Assembly (NCBI GenBank): GCA_965206015.1
Contig: CBDBIW010000004.1
Span: 124,001 to 188,000, forward strand
DNA: 64,000 bases
Direction: 5' to 3'
Origin: JAJCYL01 sp965206015
GTDB taxonomy: Bacteria; Bacteroidota; Bacteroidia; Cytophagales; Cyclobacteriaceae
The notes under the pieces are model-generated. The model saw nothing but the letters and a program-made list of their open reading frames with translations. It was not told the DNA's origin and made no database searches. The position numbers were made by a program, and so were the translations under genes. This document shows, piece after piece, positions 1 to 9,338 of the stretch (the first letter of the stretch is position 1; each line of letters begins with the position of its first letter).

Positions 1-394
1 TGGGGTTGCCTCCTTTTGACCATGGATTTCAATGAAGTTGAGATTGGCATTATTAATTTCCTCCTTAAATATATTAAGTGCGAGTTGGGCAGCAATCCTG
101 CCAATTTTAAAATTATCAGGCCTACAAAAGCTGCATAATTGTTAGAACTTATTTTCCTGTCAATCATAATTACTGGAATCCCTAAATGGAAGGCCCTGGT
201 AATAATCGATGTGATAGGAACAGGCTCGTATGGAAAAACAATTCGCGCTGCATTTCATTTATCATCCGGGCTCGCCAGGGATCGGTTTCAGGACCCATGC
301 ATTGGGAAAAACCTATTTTATATGTTTTGTTTTCGTGAAGTGTGGAACAGCCAAATAACCATAAAGAAATAAACAAAATGGCTTGAAATCTCAT
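1..394 (-). pseudogene. Periplasmic sugar-binding (LacI-type) lipoprotein, decayed and cut by the window edge
   Basis: The minus strand opens with ATG at 394 and a lipoprotein signal ending in FGC, followed by the typical start of a substrate-binding domain (IGFSQCMG, then DPWR and NEMQREL). Translation then changes frame: the codons for PVIMIDRKISSNNYAAF lie in another frame, and KIGRIAAQLALNIFKEE in a third. An expected stretch between the first and second parts is also missing. The family is that of periplasmic sugar-binding domains found alone or as the sensor part of Bacteroidota hybrid two-component regulators. The gene continues beyond position 1, so the C-terminal part is unknown. It lies upstream of a sugar porter gene on the same strand, which fits a former sugar-sensing role. 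At least two frameshifts make it a pseudogene. Confidence 0.7.
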
Positions 395-477
395 TTCACT
401 TATTGAGCGATGAATTGTAACAGTTACCCCAGGATGAAGAATACGAGAATTAAACGATTAAGGAAAGATAAATTCTA

Positions 478-1806
478 TTATCTGATCAATATTTCTTCCA
501 ATTCCTCCAAAGACTTTCCCTTAGTTTCTGGCATCATTTTCCATACAAAGAGTAACTGGAATACCATCATCAAAGCAAATATGGAGAATGCAGTTACACC
601 TCCTAAGTTGCTTGCAACATACGGAAAAGTGCCCGCTACCACAGCGGCGAAAACCCAGTGCGTTCCACACCCCAATGAGTTCCCGAAGGATCTGACACTA
701 TTGGGGAAAATCTCTGAGATAAAAACCCAAATAACCGCACCCTGACCAACGGCATGAGATGCTATGAATGCGAAAATAAGAACTGGAACTAGCATCGTTC
801 CTGCGCCTATACCAGTAAAGAAAGTCAGTGCTATTAAGCCAAGTGTGGTAATGTATCCAAAAGAGCAGATGTACATGAGGAACTTTCGTCCCATTTTGTC
901 AATCAAAACCATACCAATTAATGTGGCAACCAAATTGGCAACGCCCACGCCAACAGACGACAGTAAGGCTGCGCTTTCGCCCATTCCGGTATCATTAAAA
1001 ATCCGTGGGGCATAATAGATCACAGCATTGATTCCGGAAAGTTGGTTAAAGAAAGCAATGAGGAAAGCCAACATGATGGGTAAGTTGAATTTGCCTGAAA
1101 TAAATTCCTTGAATCCAACCTCACCAGAATTATCATTGTGCACCTGAATGACCTTCAAATGTTCTTCGGCTGTGGAAGGATTAATCATTTCCAGTACTTT
1201 TTTAGCTTCATCGAGCAAACCTCTTTTGACGATAAGCCATCTGGGGCTTCGAGGAACGAATAATATCATTATGATATAAGCCAGTGCCGGCACTGTTTCA
1301 ACTCCCAACATCCATCGCCAATTTCCATTTCCCCCGCCCCCGATAAGATAGTTGGAGAAATAAGCGATTAGAATACCCAATACAATATTAAGCTGAAATA
1401 GAGCAGTTAACTGACCCCTCTTCTCCTGCGGTGCAATCTCAGATATGTGCATCGGAGCAACTACCGAAGAGGCTCCAACACCCAATCCACCAATAAATCT
1501 GAAAAACATCAGAGAATAAACTTCCGGAGCCAAAGCTGATCCAAGTGCCGAAATGAAGTAAAGGATCGCAATCCAAAATAGGGTTGTTTTACGTCCATAT
1601 TTATCAGCAGGCAATCCGCCCAGCAGGGCTCCAATCACTGTGCCATAGAGTGCCATAGCTACCATTTGGCCAATCATTGTATCGCTGAGAAACCACAGTT
1701 TCTGGATTGCCTGTTCTCCTCCGGAAATAACTGCGGTGTCAAAACCGAAAAGAAAGCCACCCAATGCAACCGTGACGGACCAAAAGAATATCTTACCTGA
1801 ATTCAT
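478..1806 (-). CDS. MFS sugar porter (SP family, XylE-like)
   Basis: This 442-residue protein has about twelve membrane segments and the sugar-porter signatures: an N-terminal GFDTAVISGG motif, the loop motif DKYGRKTT, RFIGGLGVGASSVVAPMHISE in the first half, and PETKGKSLEELEE at the C-terminus. These place it in the sugar porter family of the major facilitator superfamily, whose members carry xylose, glucose, galactose or arabinose with protons or by facilitated diffusion. The substrate cannot be told from sequence. The length is normal and no lesion is seen. It stands alone on the minus strand next to a broken sugar-binding lipoprotein gene. A second, longer porter of the same family is present at 48714-50210. 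Confidence 0.9.
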   Translation of the reverse strand: MNSGKIFFWSVTVALGGFLFGFDTAVISGGEQAIQKLWFLSDTMIGQMVAMALYGTVIGALLGGLPADKYGRKTTLFWIAILYFISALGSALAPEVYSLMFFRFIGGLGVGASSVVAPMHISEIAPQEKRGQLTALFQLNIVLGILIAYFSNYLIGGGGNGNWRWMLGVETVPALAYIIMILFVPRSPRWLIVKRGLLDEAKKVLEMINPSTAEEHLKVIQVHNDNSGEVGFKEFISGKFNLPIMLAFLIAFFNQLSGINAVIYYAPRIFNDTGMGESAALLSSVGVGVANLVATLIGMVLIDKMGRKFLMYICSFGYITTLGLIALTFFTGIGAGTMLVPVLIFAFIASHAVGQGAVIWVFISEIFPNSVRSFGNSLGCGTHWVFAAVVAGTFPYVASNLGGVTAFSIFALMMVFQLLFVWKMMPETKGKSLEELEEILIR

Positions 1807-2007
1807 GATTATAATTATGTATAATCAATAAATATACATTTGGAAGCTGGTTTTCTCATTTTAAAGGCAGTATTCCCAGGTAACCCTCAAAGCTTATGAA
1901 AATTCTTCTCGGATATCAGGCAAACCGCTATCGTTTGAAATTGAAGTAAAGGCATAAATGAAGTAATTTTACATCCAATTATTTCGAACGGTTAAAAGCA
2001 TAATCCC

Positions 2008-3168
2008 ATGCCCATCTATCATACACTAGGCAAAATTCCTCCTAAAAGGCATACGCAATTTGAAAAACCATCCGGGGGACTTTACTATGAGCAATTGTTT
2101 GGCACCATTGGATTTGATGGCATGTCTTCTTTACTCTATCAAATCTATCGACCCACCATGGTCAAGGAAATAGCCAGCACGATAGATGTGAGACCCAAAA
2201 TTGCTGTCGAGAAAAACATGACCGCCCGACTTCTTCACGGATTTAGTGTATTACCTGTGAACGATTTTCTCGAAAGCCGGGAACCTCTTCTTGTCAATGG
2301 CGATATTCATATTGGATTGGCAGCTCCAAAGGAATCAATGAGTTCTTACTTTTATAAAAATGCTGATGCAGATGAATTGCTCTTTATTCACCAGGGAACA
2401 GGTACACTCAGAACGTTATTAGGTAATATCTCATTTGAGTACGGCGACTATCTCGTTATTCCTAGAGGAATGATCTATCAAATTGAATTTGATTCAAGCG
2501 AAAATCGACTCTTATATGCAGAATCTTCTCCTCCAATTTACACTCCCAAGAGGTATAGGAATTATTTCGGGCAATTGTTAGAACATTCTCCATTTTGTGA
2601 AAGGGACTATAAGCTTCCACAAGACCTTGAGACGCATGACGAAAAAGGCGGATTCATCATCAAAATCAAAAAAGAAGGGCAACTTCATGAGTTGGTATAT
2701 TCAACTCACCCATTCGACGTAGTTGGTTGGGATGGTTACAATTACCCCTATGGATTTTCAATCCATAATTTCGAACCGATTACCGGAAGGGTCCATCAGC
2801 CCCCACCAGTTCACCAGACATTTGAGACCAGTACTTTCGTGGTCTGCTCATTCTGCCCACGATTATACGACTATCATCCCCAATCCATTCCCGCACCGTA
2901 TAACCATTCAAATATTGACTCGGATGAGATGTTGTACTATGTAGATGGGGATTTTATGAGCAGAAATAATATAAAAAAAGGATACATCAGTTTACACCCT
3001 GGAGGTATACCACATGGACCTCATCCTGGTGCTTATGAACGCAGTATCGGCAAAACTTCCACTGAAGAATTGGCTGTAATGATTGACACTTTTAAACCGT
3101 TAAGAGTCACCAAAAATGCTCTCAGGATTGACGACGGAAAATATTACAAGTCCTGGCTGGAAGAATAA
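2008..3168 (+). CDS. hmgA: Homogentisate 1,2-dioxygenase
   Basis: This is a 386-residue cupin-type dioxygenase that opens the aromatic ring of homogentisate, in the tyrosine/phenylalanine breakdown route, giving maleylacetoacetate. The C-terminal part carries the family signature HPGGIPHGPHPG near residues 329-340, and an upstream FETSTFVVCSFCPR segment typical of the family; iron ligands are His and Glu residues in this region. The N-terminal cupin part contains the stretch ADELLFIHQGTG. Length matches the shorter bacterial forms. It is the first gene of a tight + strand operon with acetoacetyl-CoA synthetase (4-bp gap) and a thiolase, which fits use of the acetoacetate released by the pathway. 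The fumarylacetoacetase and maleylacetoacetate isomerase genes are not in the window. Confidence 0.9.
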   Translation: MPIYHTLGKIPPKRHTQFEKPSGGLYYEQLFGTIGFDGMSSLLYQIYRPTMVKEIASTIDVRPKIAVEKNMTARLLHGFSVLPVNDFLESREPLLVNGDIHIGLAAPKESMSSYFYKNADADELLFIHQGTGTLRTLLGNISFEYGDYLVIPRGMIYQIEFDSSENRLLYAESSPPIYTPKRYRNYFGQLLEHSPFCERDYKLPQDLETHDEKGGFIIKIKKEGQLHELVYSTHPFDVVGWDGYNYPYGFSIHNFEPITGRVHQPPPVHQTFETSTFVVCSFCPRLYDYHPQSIPAPYNHSNIDSDEMLYYVDGDFMSRNNIKKGYISLHPGGIPHGPHPGAYERSIGKTSTEELAVMIDTFKPLRVTKNALRIDDGKYYKSWLEE

Positions 3169-3172
3169 TTGA

Positions 3173-5158
3173 ATGTCTGAACAGAAAATACTCTGGCGTC
3201 CTTCTGAGGACTTCATACAAAATGCGAATCTCACAGCTTATGAGCGGTGGCTTGAGGAAGAAAAAGGCTTGTCTTTCAAAGACTATGATGAAATATGGCA
3301 GTGGTCAGTTAATGATATTGAAGACTTCTGGGAGAGCATTTGGGAATATTTTGAAATCATTCACCATTCACCCTATCAATCAGTTTTATCTTCACATGAT
3401 ATGCCGGGTGCTAAATGGTTTGAAGGATCAACCCTTAATTATGCCGAACACATTTTTCGGAAAAAAAGTAATGACCGTCCAGCGATCATTTTTCACTCTG
3501 AAGCCCATGAACTGCAAAATATTAGCTGGCATGAATTGGAAGAGCAAGTCATTGCAATAAGAAGTTACCTCACGGATCATGGAATAACGAAGGGTGATCG
3601 CGTCGTGGGTTATTTACCAAACATTCCTGAAGCAGTAGTTTGTTTTTTGGCAGTCAATTCGATTGGTGCAATCTGGTCCTGTTGTTCACCTGACTTTGGG
3701 GTCAATACTGTGATCAATCGATTTTTACAAATCGAACCCAAACTCTTCGTCACAGTAGACGGATACCAATATGGTGGTAAATGTTTTAAGCGATTTGAAG
3801 AAATTAATCAAATACGAACGGCGATTCCAACCATTAATGAAACGCTATTTATTCCATATTGTGATTTGGATCATGGATTCAAAATGAACAAAATGACTCA
3901 ATGGAAGGACGTAATTACGATCTCTGGTCCAAAAGGTAAACTGGAATTTACTGCTGTCCCTTTTGACCATCCCATATGGATTCTTTATTCATCTGGTACG
4001 ACCGGCAAACCCAAAGCCATTACTCATTCCCACGGAGGAGTGTTACTGGAACATTTGAAGTACATGGCATTTCATAATGATGTTCATCCAGGAGAGAACT
4101 TCTTTTGGTTCACTACAACTGGTTGGATGATGTGGAATTTTCTTCAGGCAAGTCTGCTTATGGGAGCTACAACAGTCCTATTCGACGGGAGCCCCGGATA
4201 CCCTAATCTTGGTTCACTTTGGAAACTTGCTGATGCCATTCCCATACACCATTTTGGCACCAGTGCACCTTATCTCACTGCCTGTATGAAAAGGGGACTT
4301 AAGCCAGGAGAAGATTACAATCTTTCTACTTTAAGATCTATAGGTTCAACTGGATCACCACTTCCTCCCGAAGCATTTGAATGGGTTTACCAATCAATAT
4401 CGAAAGATGTCTGGCTTTGCTCAATGAGCGGAGGCACAGATGTTTGTACAGCCTTTGTTGGTGGCTGTCCGGATAAACCTGTATACAAAAGTTTTATCCA
4501 ATCCAGAGCACTTGGTTGTGAATTAAAAGCCTATGATGATGAAGGGCGAAGTGTTATTGGCAGTTTGGGTGAAATGGTTATTGAAAAGCCTATGCCATCT
4601 ATGCCGGTGTTTTTTTGGAACGATGAGGGCAATAAGAGGTATACCTCTAGCTATTTTGAGAAATTCCCTCAGAAATGGTGTCACGGAGACTGGATCAATA
4701 TTCAAGAGACTGGGTCTCTGACCATTCATGGTCGATCTGATGCCACTTTGAATCGCAAGGGAATTAGAATTGGTACCTCCGAGATCTATTCGGTTCTGGA
4801 TGAAATAGACTCCATAAAAGAAAGCTTAATCCTTAATCTGGAACAAACAGATGGCAGCGATGCCATGCCGCTTTTTATCGTACTTGCTGACAATGTTGAG
4901 TTATCTGTTGAAATTAAACAACAGATCAATCAATTATTAAAAGAAAAATGCTCACCCCGTCATGTACCAGACATGATCATTGAAGCGGTGGACATACCTT
5001 TTACGTTAAATGGTAAAAAGATGGAAGTACCAGTAAAAAAGATACTTATGGGAATGGATTCAGGTCAGAGCATGAACAAAGATTCAATTAGAAATCCTGA
5101 AGCAATGGATTTCTTCAAACAGTTAGCCTCCGGATTTCGTGAGCAATATCTAAAATAG
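3173..5158 (+). CDS. aacS: Acetoacetyl-CoA synthetase (acetoacetate-CoA ligase)
   Basis: This 661-residue enzyme of the ANL (acyl/aryl-CoA synthetase) superfamily activates acetoacetate with ATP and CoA. The phosphate-binding loop YSSGTTGKPKAITHSHGG lies near residue 270, a later FWFTTTGWMMWNF segment is characteristic of acetoacetyl-CoA and acetyl-CoA synthetases, and the C-terminal HGRSDATLNRKGIRIGTSE segment followed by FTLNGKKMEVPVKK carries the hinge and the catalytic lysine region. Length is the usual one for AacS. It begins four bases after hmgA and is followed 15 bases later by a thiolase, so the three are probably co-transcribed. Acetoacetate is an end product of homogentisate breakdown, so the order of genes follows the chemistry. 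Confidence 0.92.
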   Translation: MSEQKILWRPSEDFIQNANLTAYERWLEEEKGLSFKDYDEIWQWSVNDIEDFWESIWEYFEIIHHSPYQSVLSSHDMPGAKWFEGSTLNYAEHIFRKKSNDRPAIIFHSEAHELQNISWHELEEQVIAIRSYLTDHGITKGDRVVGYLPNIPEAVVCFLAVNSIGAIWSCCSPDFGVNTVINRFLQIEPKLFVTVDGYQYGGKCFKRFEEINQIRTAIPTINETLFIPYCDLDHGFKMNKMTQWKDVITISGPKGKLEFTAVPFDHPIWILYSSGTTGKPKAITHSHGGVLLEHLKYMAFHNDVHPGENFFWFTTTGWMMWNFLQASLLMGATTVLFDGSPGYPNLGSLWKLADAIPIHHFGTSAPYLTACMKRGLKPGEDYNLSTLRSIGSTGSPLPPEAFEWVYQSISKDVWLCSMSGGTDVCTAFVGGCPDKPVYKSFIQSRALGCELKAYDDEGRSVIGSLGEMVIEKPMPSMPVFFWNDEGNKRYTSSYFEKFPQKWCHGDWINIQETGSLTIHGRSDATLNRKGIRIGTSEIYSVLDEIDSIKESLILNLEQTDGSDAMPLFIVLADNVELSVEIKQQINQLLKEKCSPRHVPDMIIEAVDIPFTLNGKKMEVPVKKILMGMDSGQSMNKDSIRNPEAMDFFKQLASGFREQYLK

Positions 5159-5173
5159 GAACATCAGATAATA

Positions 5174-6382
5174 ATGGGCAAAGAAGCATTTATTGCAGAC
5201 GGTATACGTACACCATTTGGGAGTTTCGGAGGAACACTCGCAAGTGTACGAGCTGACGATCTAGCAGCACATGTAATTGCAGAATTGGTAAAACGCAATC
5301 CAACTATACCTCTTGAAGATTATGATGAGGTGATCTTCGGCTGTGCCAACCAAGCCGGTGACGACAATCGCAATGTAGCAAGGATGAGTTCATTATTAGC
5401 CGGTTTACCGTGGTCAGTTCCTGGTGAGACAGTAAACAGGCTTTGTGCCTCTGGAATGAGTGCTATCATTCATGCGAACAGAGCGGTTAATGCTGGAGAT
5501 GGTGACCTTTTCATCTCTGGTGGAGTTGAGAATATGACCAGGGGGCCTTGGGTGATTTCAAAAACTTCCAAAGCATTTGGTCAGGATGCCAAAATGTATG
5601 ACAGCAGTTTCGGTTGGAGATTCATAAACCCCAAAATGAAAGAATTGTACGGAACTGACAGCATGGGTGAAACGGCAGAAAATCTGGCGGAATTATTCAA
5701 AATCAGTCGAGAGGATCAGGACCAATTTGCATATTGGTCTCAGCTAAAGGCTACCAAAAGTCAAGAAAGTGGTCGTCTATCCCGAGAGATTGTGGCCGTG
5801 TCTATTCCCCAGCGAAAAACCGATCCAATTCTTTTTGGCGATGACGAATTCATTCAACCAAAAACCAGTTTAGCAGTGTTAGCAAAACTTAGAACTGCAT
5901 TTAACCAGGATGGAACAGTGACAGCGGGTAATGCATCAGGCTTAAATGACGGTGCTGCAGCAACTTTGATAGCATCCGAAAATGCAGTCAAAAAGTTCAA
6001 CCTCAAACCCCTGGCAAGAATTGTTAGCTCTGTAGTTGTGGGAGTGGAGCCAAGAATCATGGGCATTGGTCCTGTAAAAGCTTCTCAGAAAGCAATGGGA
6101 AAAGCCGGAATAACACTTAAGGACATTGATGTGGTCGAATTGAACGAAGCATTTGCTGCCCAGAGCCTTGCGTGTATCAGGGAATTAGGATTAGCCGATG
6201 ACGATCCCCGCATTAATCCAAATGGTGGCGCAATCGCAATCGGACATCCTTTAGGTGCTTCAGGCACACGCATTACGTACTCTGCAGCTTTAGAGTTAAA
6301 GGAGAAAAAAGGCCAGTATGCGCTTGTCACTATGTGCATAGGTGTGGGTCAGGGATATGCAGTTGTATTGGAAAGTGTGTAA
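5174..6382 (+). CDS. Acetyl-CoA acyltransferase (thiolase, PcaF/PaaJ-like)
   Basis: This 402-residue thiolase has the nucleophilic cysteine at residue 91 in NRLCASGMS, the GHPLGASGTR histidine motif near residue 356, and a second cysteine in TMCIGVGQG near the C-terminus. The N-terminal sequence (RTPFGSFGG, then FGCANQAGDDNRNVARM) is closest to beta-ketoadipyl-CoA thiolases such as PcaF and PaaJ rather than to the biosynthetic type. In this operon, after hmgA and aacS, the likely substrate is acetoacetyl-CoA, which it would split into two acetyl-CoA; a 3-oxoadipyl-CoA substrate cannot be excluded. It is the last gene of the operon. A second thiolase of different subtype is at 21493-22680. Confidence 0.88.
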   Translation: MGKEAFIADGIRTPFGSFGGTLASVRADDLAAHVIAELVKRNPTIPLEDYDEVIFGCANQAGDDNRNVARMSSLLAGLPWSVPGETVNRLCASGMSAIIHANRAVNAGDGDLFISGGVENMTRGPWVISKTSKAFGQDAKMYDSSFGWRFINPKMKELYGTDSMGETAENLAELFKISREDQDQFAYWSQLKATKSQESGRLSREIVAVSIPQRKTDPILFGDDEFIQPKTSLAVLAKLRTAFNQDGTVTAGNASGLNDGAAATLIASENAVKKFNLKPLARIVSSVVVGVEPRIMGIGPVKASQKAMGKAGITLKDIDVVELNEAFAAQSLACIRELGLADDDPRINPNGGAIAIGHPLGASGTRITYSAALELKEKKGQYALVTMCIGVGQGYAVVLESV

Positions 6383-6507
6383 TCCGGCCTCTTTACACAG
6401 CCTTCTCTTTCCTTGAAAATGCTACTAGCGAAGCCAATTTTGCCGCCAGTCATTATTCTCAATCCACTCTTTTCAAAAAAATTTAAATTCAAATAAAATA
6501 ATGAATT

Positions 6508-7794
6508 ATGGTAAATCGCAGATCATTTTTACGTGGTGTTGGAGCACTTTCCGGAAACATGCTGTTGGCACCACATCTTTCGAAAGCAATCGGGTCTAAG
6601 ATTGAGTCATTCAATGCTCAGCATGCCAGACTTTCAAACGCAGAAATAGCCCGTGATGAGAAATTCTGGTATTGAGTGCGGCAAGCATTTACCGGTTCGC
6701 AAAACATAATCAACCTCAACAGTGGCGTAGTGAGTCCTCAACCAAAAACTGTGCAAGACACCTTTGACAGGTATATCAGGATTAGCAATGAAGCCCCTCC
6801 CCTTTATGGGGATCAAATTATTGATCAAAGTACTGCAACTGTCAAAAACAAGTTAGCCAAGATCGCTGGGTGCCTCCCTGAGGAGGTGGCACTGAGTAGA
6901 AACACGACAGAATCTCTCGAAACCGTAATATTTGGATTGAAGCTTAAAAAAAGGAGATGAAGTAGTGCTGATCAAAGTTGACCACCACCGCATGAAATAC
7001 GCCTGGAATCAACGAGCTCTTAGAGATGGTATCGTGTTGAAATGGATTGAGATTGATCCGGGAATGGATAGCACAGAAAAAATGGTGGAACGTTTTGTTA
7101 GCCAATTCAATTCCAGGACTAAGGCCATTGAAGCAACACATTTAATTAACTGGTCAGGTCAGATACTCCCGGTTAGAGAGATCGCTGATGAAGCCAGGAA
7201 ACGAAATATTGATGTCATTGTTGATAGAGCCCATTCTTTCTGTCACTTCGATTTTAAAATACCAGATTTGAATTGTGATTATTTTGGGACTAGCCTACAC
7301 AAATGGTTATGCGCACCTTATGGCACAGGCATGCTGTATGTAAGGAAAGGAAAAGCCAAAGATATCTGGCCTTTTTATGCCAGCCCTGAGCCCTTATCGG
7401 ATGATATCAAAAAATTCGAATATCAGGGCCCGAAAATTATGCCCGGGCTGAAGGAATTGCAGAAGCAATTACTTTTCAGGAAATGATAGGAATCAGGCGA
7501 AAAGAAGCGAGGTTACGATTTCTTAAAAACTACTGGGCCGAAAAAGCTGCCGAAATTTCAAAAGTCAAAATTGTTACTACACTACATGATGATTACTCCT
7601 GTGCCATCTGTCTGTTTCACATTGAAGGAGCGAAACCATTTGAGATCGGCGAAATTTTGGAAAAGAAGTATAAAATTCTGGTCCGACCGATTGACCATGA
7701 GAACGTGAAAGGCTTGAGGGTAACGCCACATATATTTACCACCACCAGTGAATTAGATGCCTTAATCGATGCCATCAGGGTATTGGCTGTTTAA
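6508..7794 (+). pseudogene. Class V aminotransferase-fold PLP enzyme (isopenicillin-N-epimerase-like), broken
   Basis: The reading frame starts at ATG 6508 with a twin-arginine-type signal (NRRSFLRGVGALSGN). An in-frame TGA at 6673-6675 interrupts it. Reading continues in frame (INLNSGVVSPQPKTVQ) until an A-run near 6945-6951, where the frame changes to GDEVVLIKVDHHR. The PLP lysine segment SLHKWLCAPYGTGMLYVRK lies near 7294-7350. A third change of frame occurs around 7437-7442, where the usual GTHPAANH-type segment is missing and the frame resumes with RAEGIAEAITFQEMIG. The C-terminus ends at 7794. The family includes secreted PLP enzymes of the class V fold. One stop, two frameshifts and a small deletion rule out a working product. 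It sits directly after the hmgA operon but is not clearly part of it. Confidence 0.85.
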
Positions 7795-7798
7795 CTTC

Positions 7799-8294
7799 TT
7801 ATTCCGAAGACTCTTTGGTATAAGCTTGAGTAATGAATTCTGCCACACAGGCTGGTTTTTCCTCATTCCTCATCTCAAAAACCACTTTTAGTGTAAACCT
7901 GGCACCACCAGGAATGGCTTCGTAACTCATCAAAGAAATTCGTCCTCTTAGCCGGGCTCCGGAGGGTATTGTATTTGGAAAACGCACTCTATCTAAACCA
8001 TACATAATTCAAACCAGCAGCTACATCATCTATGCTGTAAGTTTCATATGCGAATTTGGACGCCAGGGAAAGCACCAGAAACCCGCGAGCTATCGTTTTC
8101 TTATAGGGAGAATGTTTTTCTGACCTCTGGGGATCAATATGTATCCATTGATTGTCATCCGTTGCTTCTGCAAAAGTGTTGATTCGTTCCTGAGTAATTA
8201 ACGCCCATTCTGACAAACCCAATTCCTGCCCAACATGTCCCTCAATATCAGTCAGGTTCTTAAATGATGCGCTATATGGCTTATCTGTCATCAA
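7799..8294 (-). pseudogene. MaoC-like (R)-hydratase, frameshifted by a 4-bp tandem duplication
   Basis: Two minus-strand pieces together give a full MaoC/NodN-type dehydratase of about 160 residues. The first piece (from ATG 8294) contains the hydratase signature FAEATDDNQWIHIDPQR, and the second contains GLDRVRFPNTIPSGARLRGRI and the FEMRNEEKPACVAEF end. The frames meet at the tandem duplication catacata at 7999-8006. Removing one four-base copy restores LNYGLDRVRF, the expected family sequence. Such enzymes hydrate trans-2-enoyl-CoA or act in polyhydroxyalkanoate or fatty-acid routes. It lies next to a broken SDR gene on the same strand; the pair may have formed an acyl-CoA module. A four-base duplication is an unlikely sequencing error. 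Confidence 0.85.
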
Positions 8295-8303
8295 GAATTT
8301 AGT

Positions 8304-8612
8304 CTAAATTGGTAAAGCACCACCATGAACACTTAACGTAAAAGCTGACACGAATCCAGCTTCTTTAGAGGCCAGGTATAGATAAACATGACCAATATTC
8401 TCTGGTGTACCAATTCTACCGACCGGTATTATGGCAATACCAGCATCAATTACCTCCTGAGGCATACTATCGAACATTCCTGATTTGATAAAACCGGGAG
8501 CAACAGCATTAACAGGGATGTTATACTTACCCAGTTCTTTAGCCAGTGATTTGGTGAATCCAGTCAACCCTGCCTTATTTGGAGATCGGTTACCTTTGGA
8601 TTCAGAACTCAT
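8304..8612 (-). pseudogene. C-terminal fragment of a FabG-type short-chain dehydrogenase
   Basis: About 100 residues correspond to the C-terminal half of a short-chain dehydrogenase/reductase: KAGLTGFTKSLAKELG, then NAVAPGFIKSGM and VGRIGTPENIGHVYLYLAS. The N-terminal Rossmann half with the glycine-rich NAD(P) motif is absent. The catalytic YxxxK motif is also damaged: the lysine is present (RSPNKAG) but no tyrosine occurs four residues before it, as if a few codons had been deleted. The fragment starts inside the 44-bp palindrome at 8606-8649, so the truncation point and the palindrome coincide. It follows the palindrome and precedes the broken MaoC gene by nine bases. Confidence 0.8.
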
Positions 8613-8649
8613 TCCTTTGGAGGGGCATGCCCCTCCAAAGGAATGAGTT
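8606..8649. repeat. 44-bp perfect palindrome
   Basis: The 44 bases from 8606 to 8649 equal their own reverse complement without a single mismatch and centre on GCATGC. Each arm begins AACTCATTCCTTTGGAGGGG. The element lies between the truncated SDR gene and the ECF sigma gene, both on the minus strand. There is no T-run on either side, so it is not a textbook Rho-independent terminator, though long stems can stop transcription. It may also be the scar of a rearrangement or a small repetitive element. Confidence 0.9.
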
Positions 8650-8661
8650 AGCAGACAGAGT

Positions 8662-9222
8662 TTAATTTACACTACCCCAACAATTTTTCTTCAATACCTT
8701 AATTGCTTCATAAACACAATTTCGTATAGTTTGGTAATTGATCTGAACAACAGGTTCTATTTCCTCATAGGATAAGCCTTCATAAAACCTCAGGTAAATT
8801 ATTTCCTTTTGTCTTTTAGTCAATAGGCCCAACGCATTCTCGAGTCTTCTTTTTTGCTCATAGTCCATTTCTTTACTTATGAGCATGTCTTCAACTGACA
8901 ATATTGGATTCAATTCACCATCGTGGGTGAGATGAATACGTTTTTTTTCTGACCTCAGTTGGTCAAAAGCAATTCTTCGAAACGCCTTGAACAAATATGC
9001 CTTAACTGAAACCACTTCCCCCAGATTCTCTTTCTTCTTCCAAAGTTTGAGGAAAAGTTCTTGAATATTATCATCTATGTCATTCGAATTAGGAAAAAGT
9101 TTGTTCCCATACCCATAAAGAAAAGGATAATATCGGGTATAAAGAATTTGCAAAGCTTCCTCGTCACCATCTTTAAACTTCTCCCAAAGCCCGGATTCAT
9201 TTAACAATCTATTACCTTCCAT
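8662..9222 (-). CDS. RNA polymerase ECF sigma-70 factor
   Basis: This 186-residue protein has the two sigma domains of the extracytoplasmic function group. Region 2 shows DIDDNIQELFLKLWKKKENL and the following AYLFKAFRRIAFDQLRSEKK. Region 4 shows the helix-turn-helix GLLTKRQKEIIYLRFYEGLSYEEI followed by NYQTIRNCVYEAIKVLKK. It resembles the Bacteroidota sigma factors that work with FecR anti-sigma proteins to switch on SusC/SusD operons. Here it lies downstream of the PIG-L/SusD/SusC/FecR genes on the same strand, about 120 bases past PIG-L, whereas the usual order puts sigma before fecR. It may still be the partner of the FecR at 15373-16425. Confidence 0.88.
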   Translation of the reverse strand: MEGNRLLNESGLWEKFKDGDEEALQILYTRYYPFLYGYGNKLFPNSNDIDDNIQELFLKLWKKKENLGEVVSVKAYLFKAFRRIAFDQLRSEKKRIHLTHDGELNPILSVEDMLISKEMDYEQKRRLENALGLLTKRQKEIIYLRFYEGLSYEEIEPVVQINYQTIRNCVYEAIKVLKKNCWGSVN

Positions 9223-9338
9223 TTCCCTGTTTGAACTTCAGCCCAGCTAATTGATGAACTATGTATATGTCACCTTAAGATAGCCATAATACAAGGACGA
9301 GGCAACGAATATTTATGACATAAAAAATCTCAAGCTTA

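Noticed and set aside
8606..8649. Palindrome as a standard Rho-independent terminator
   Set aside because: No T-run follows on either strand and the stem has no loop.
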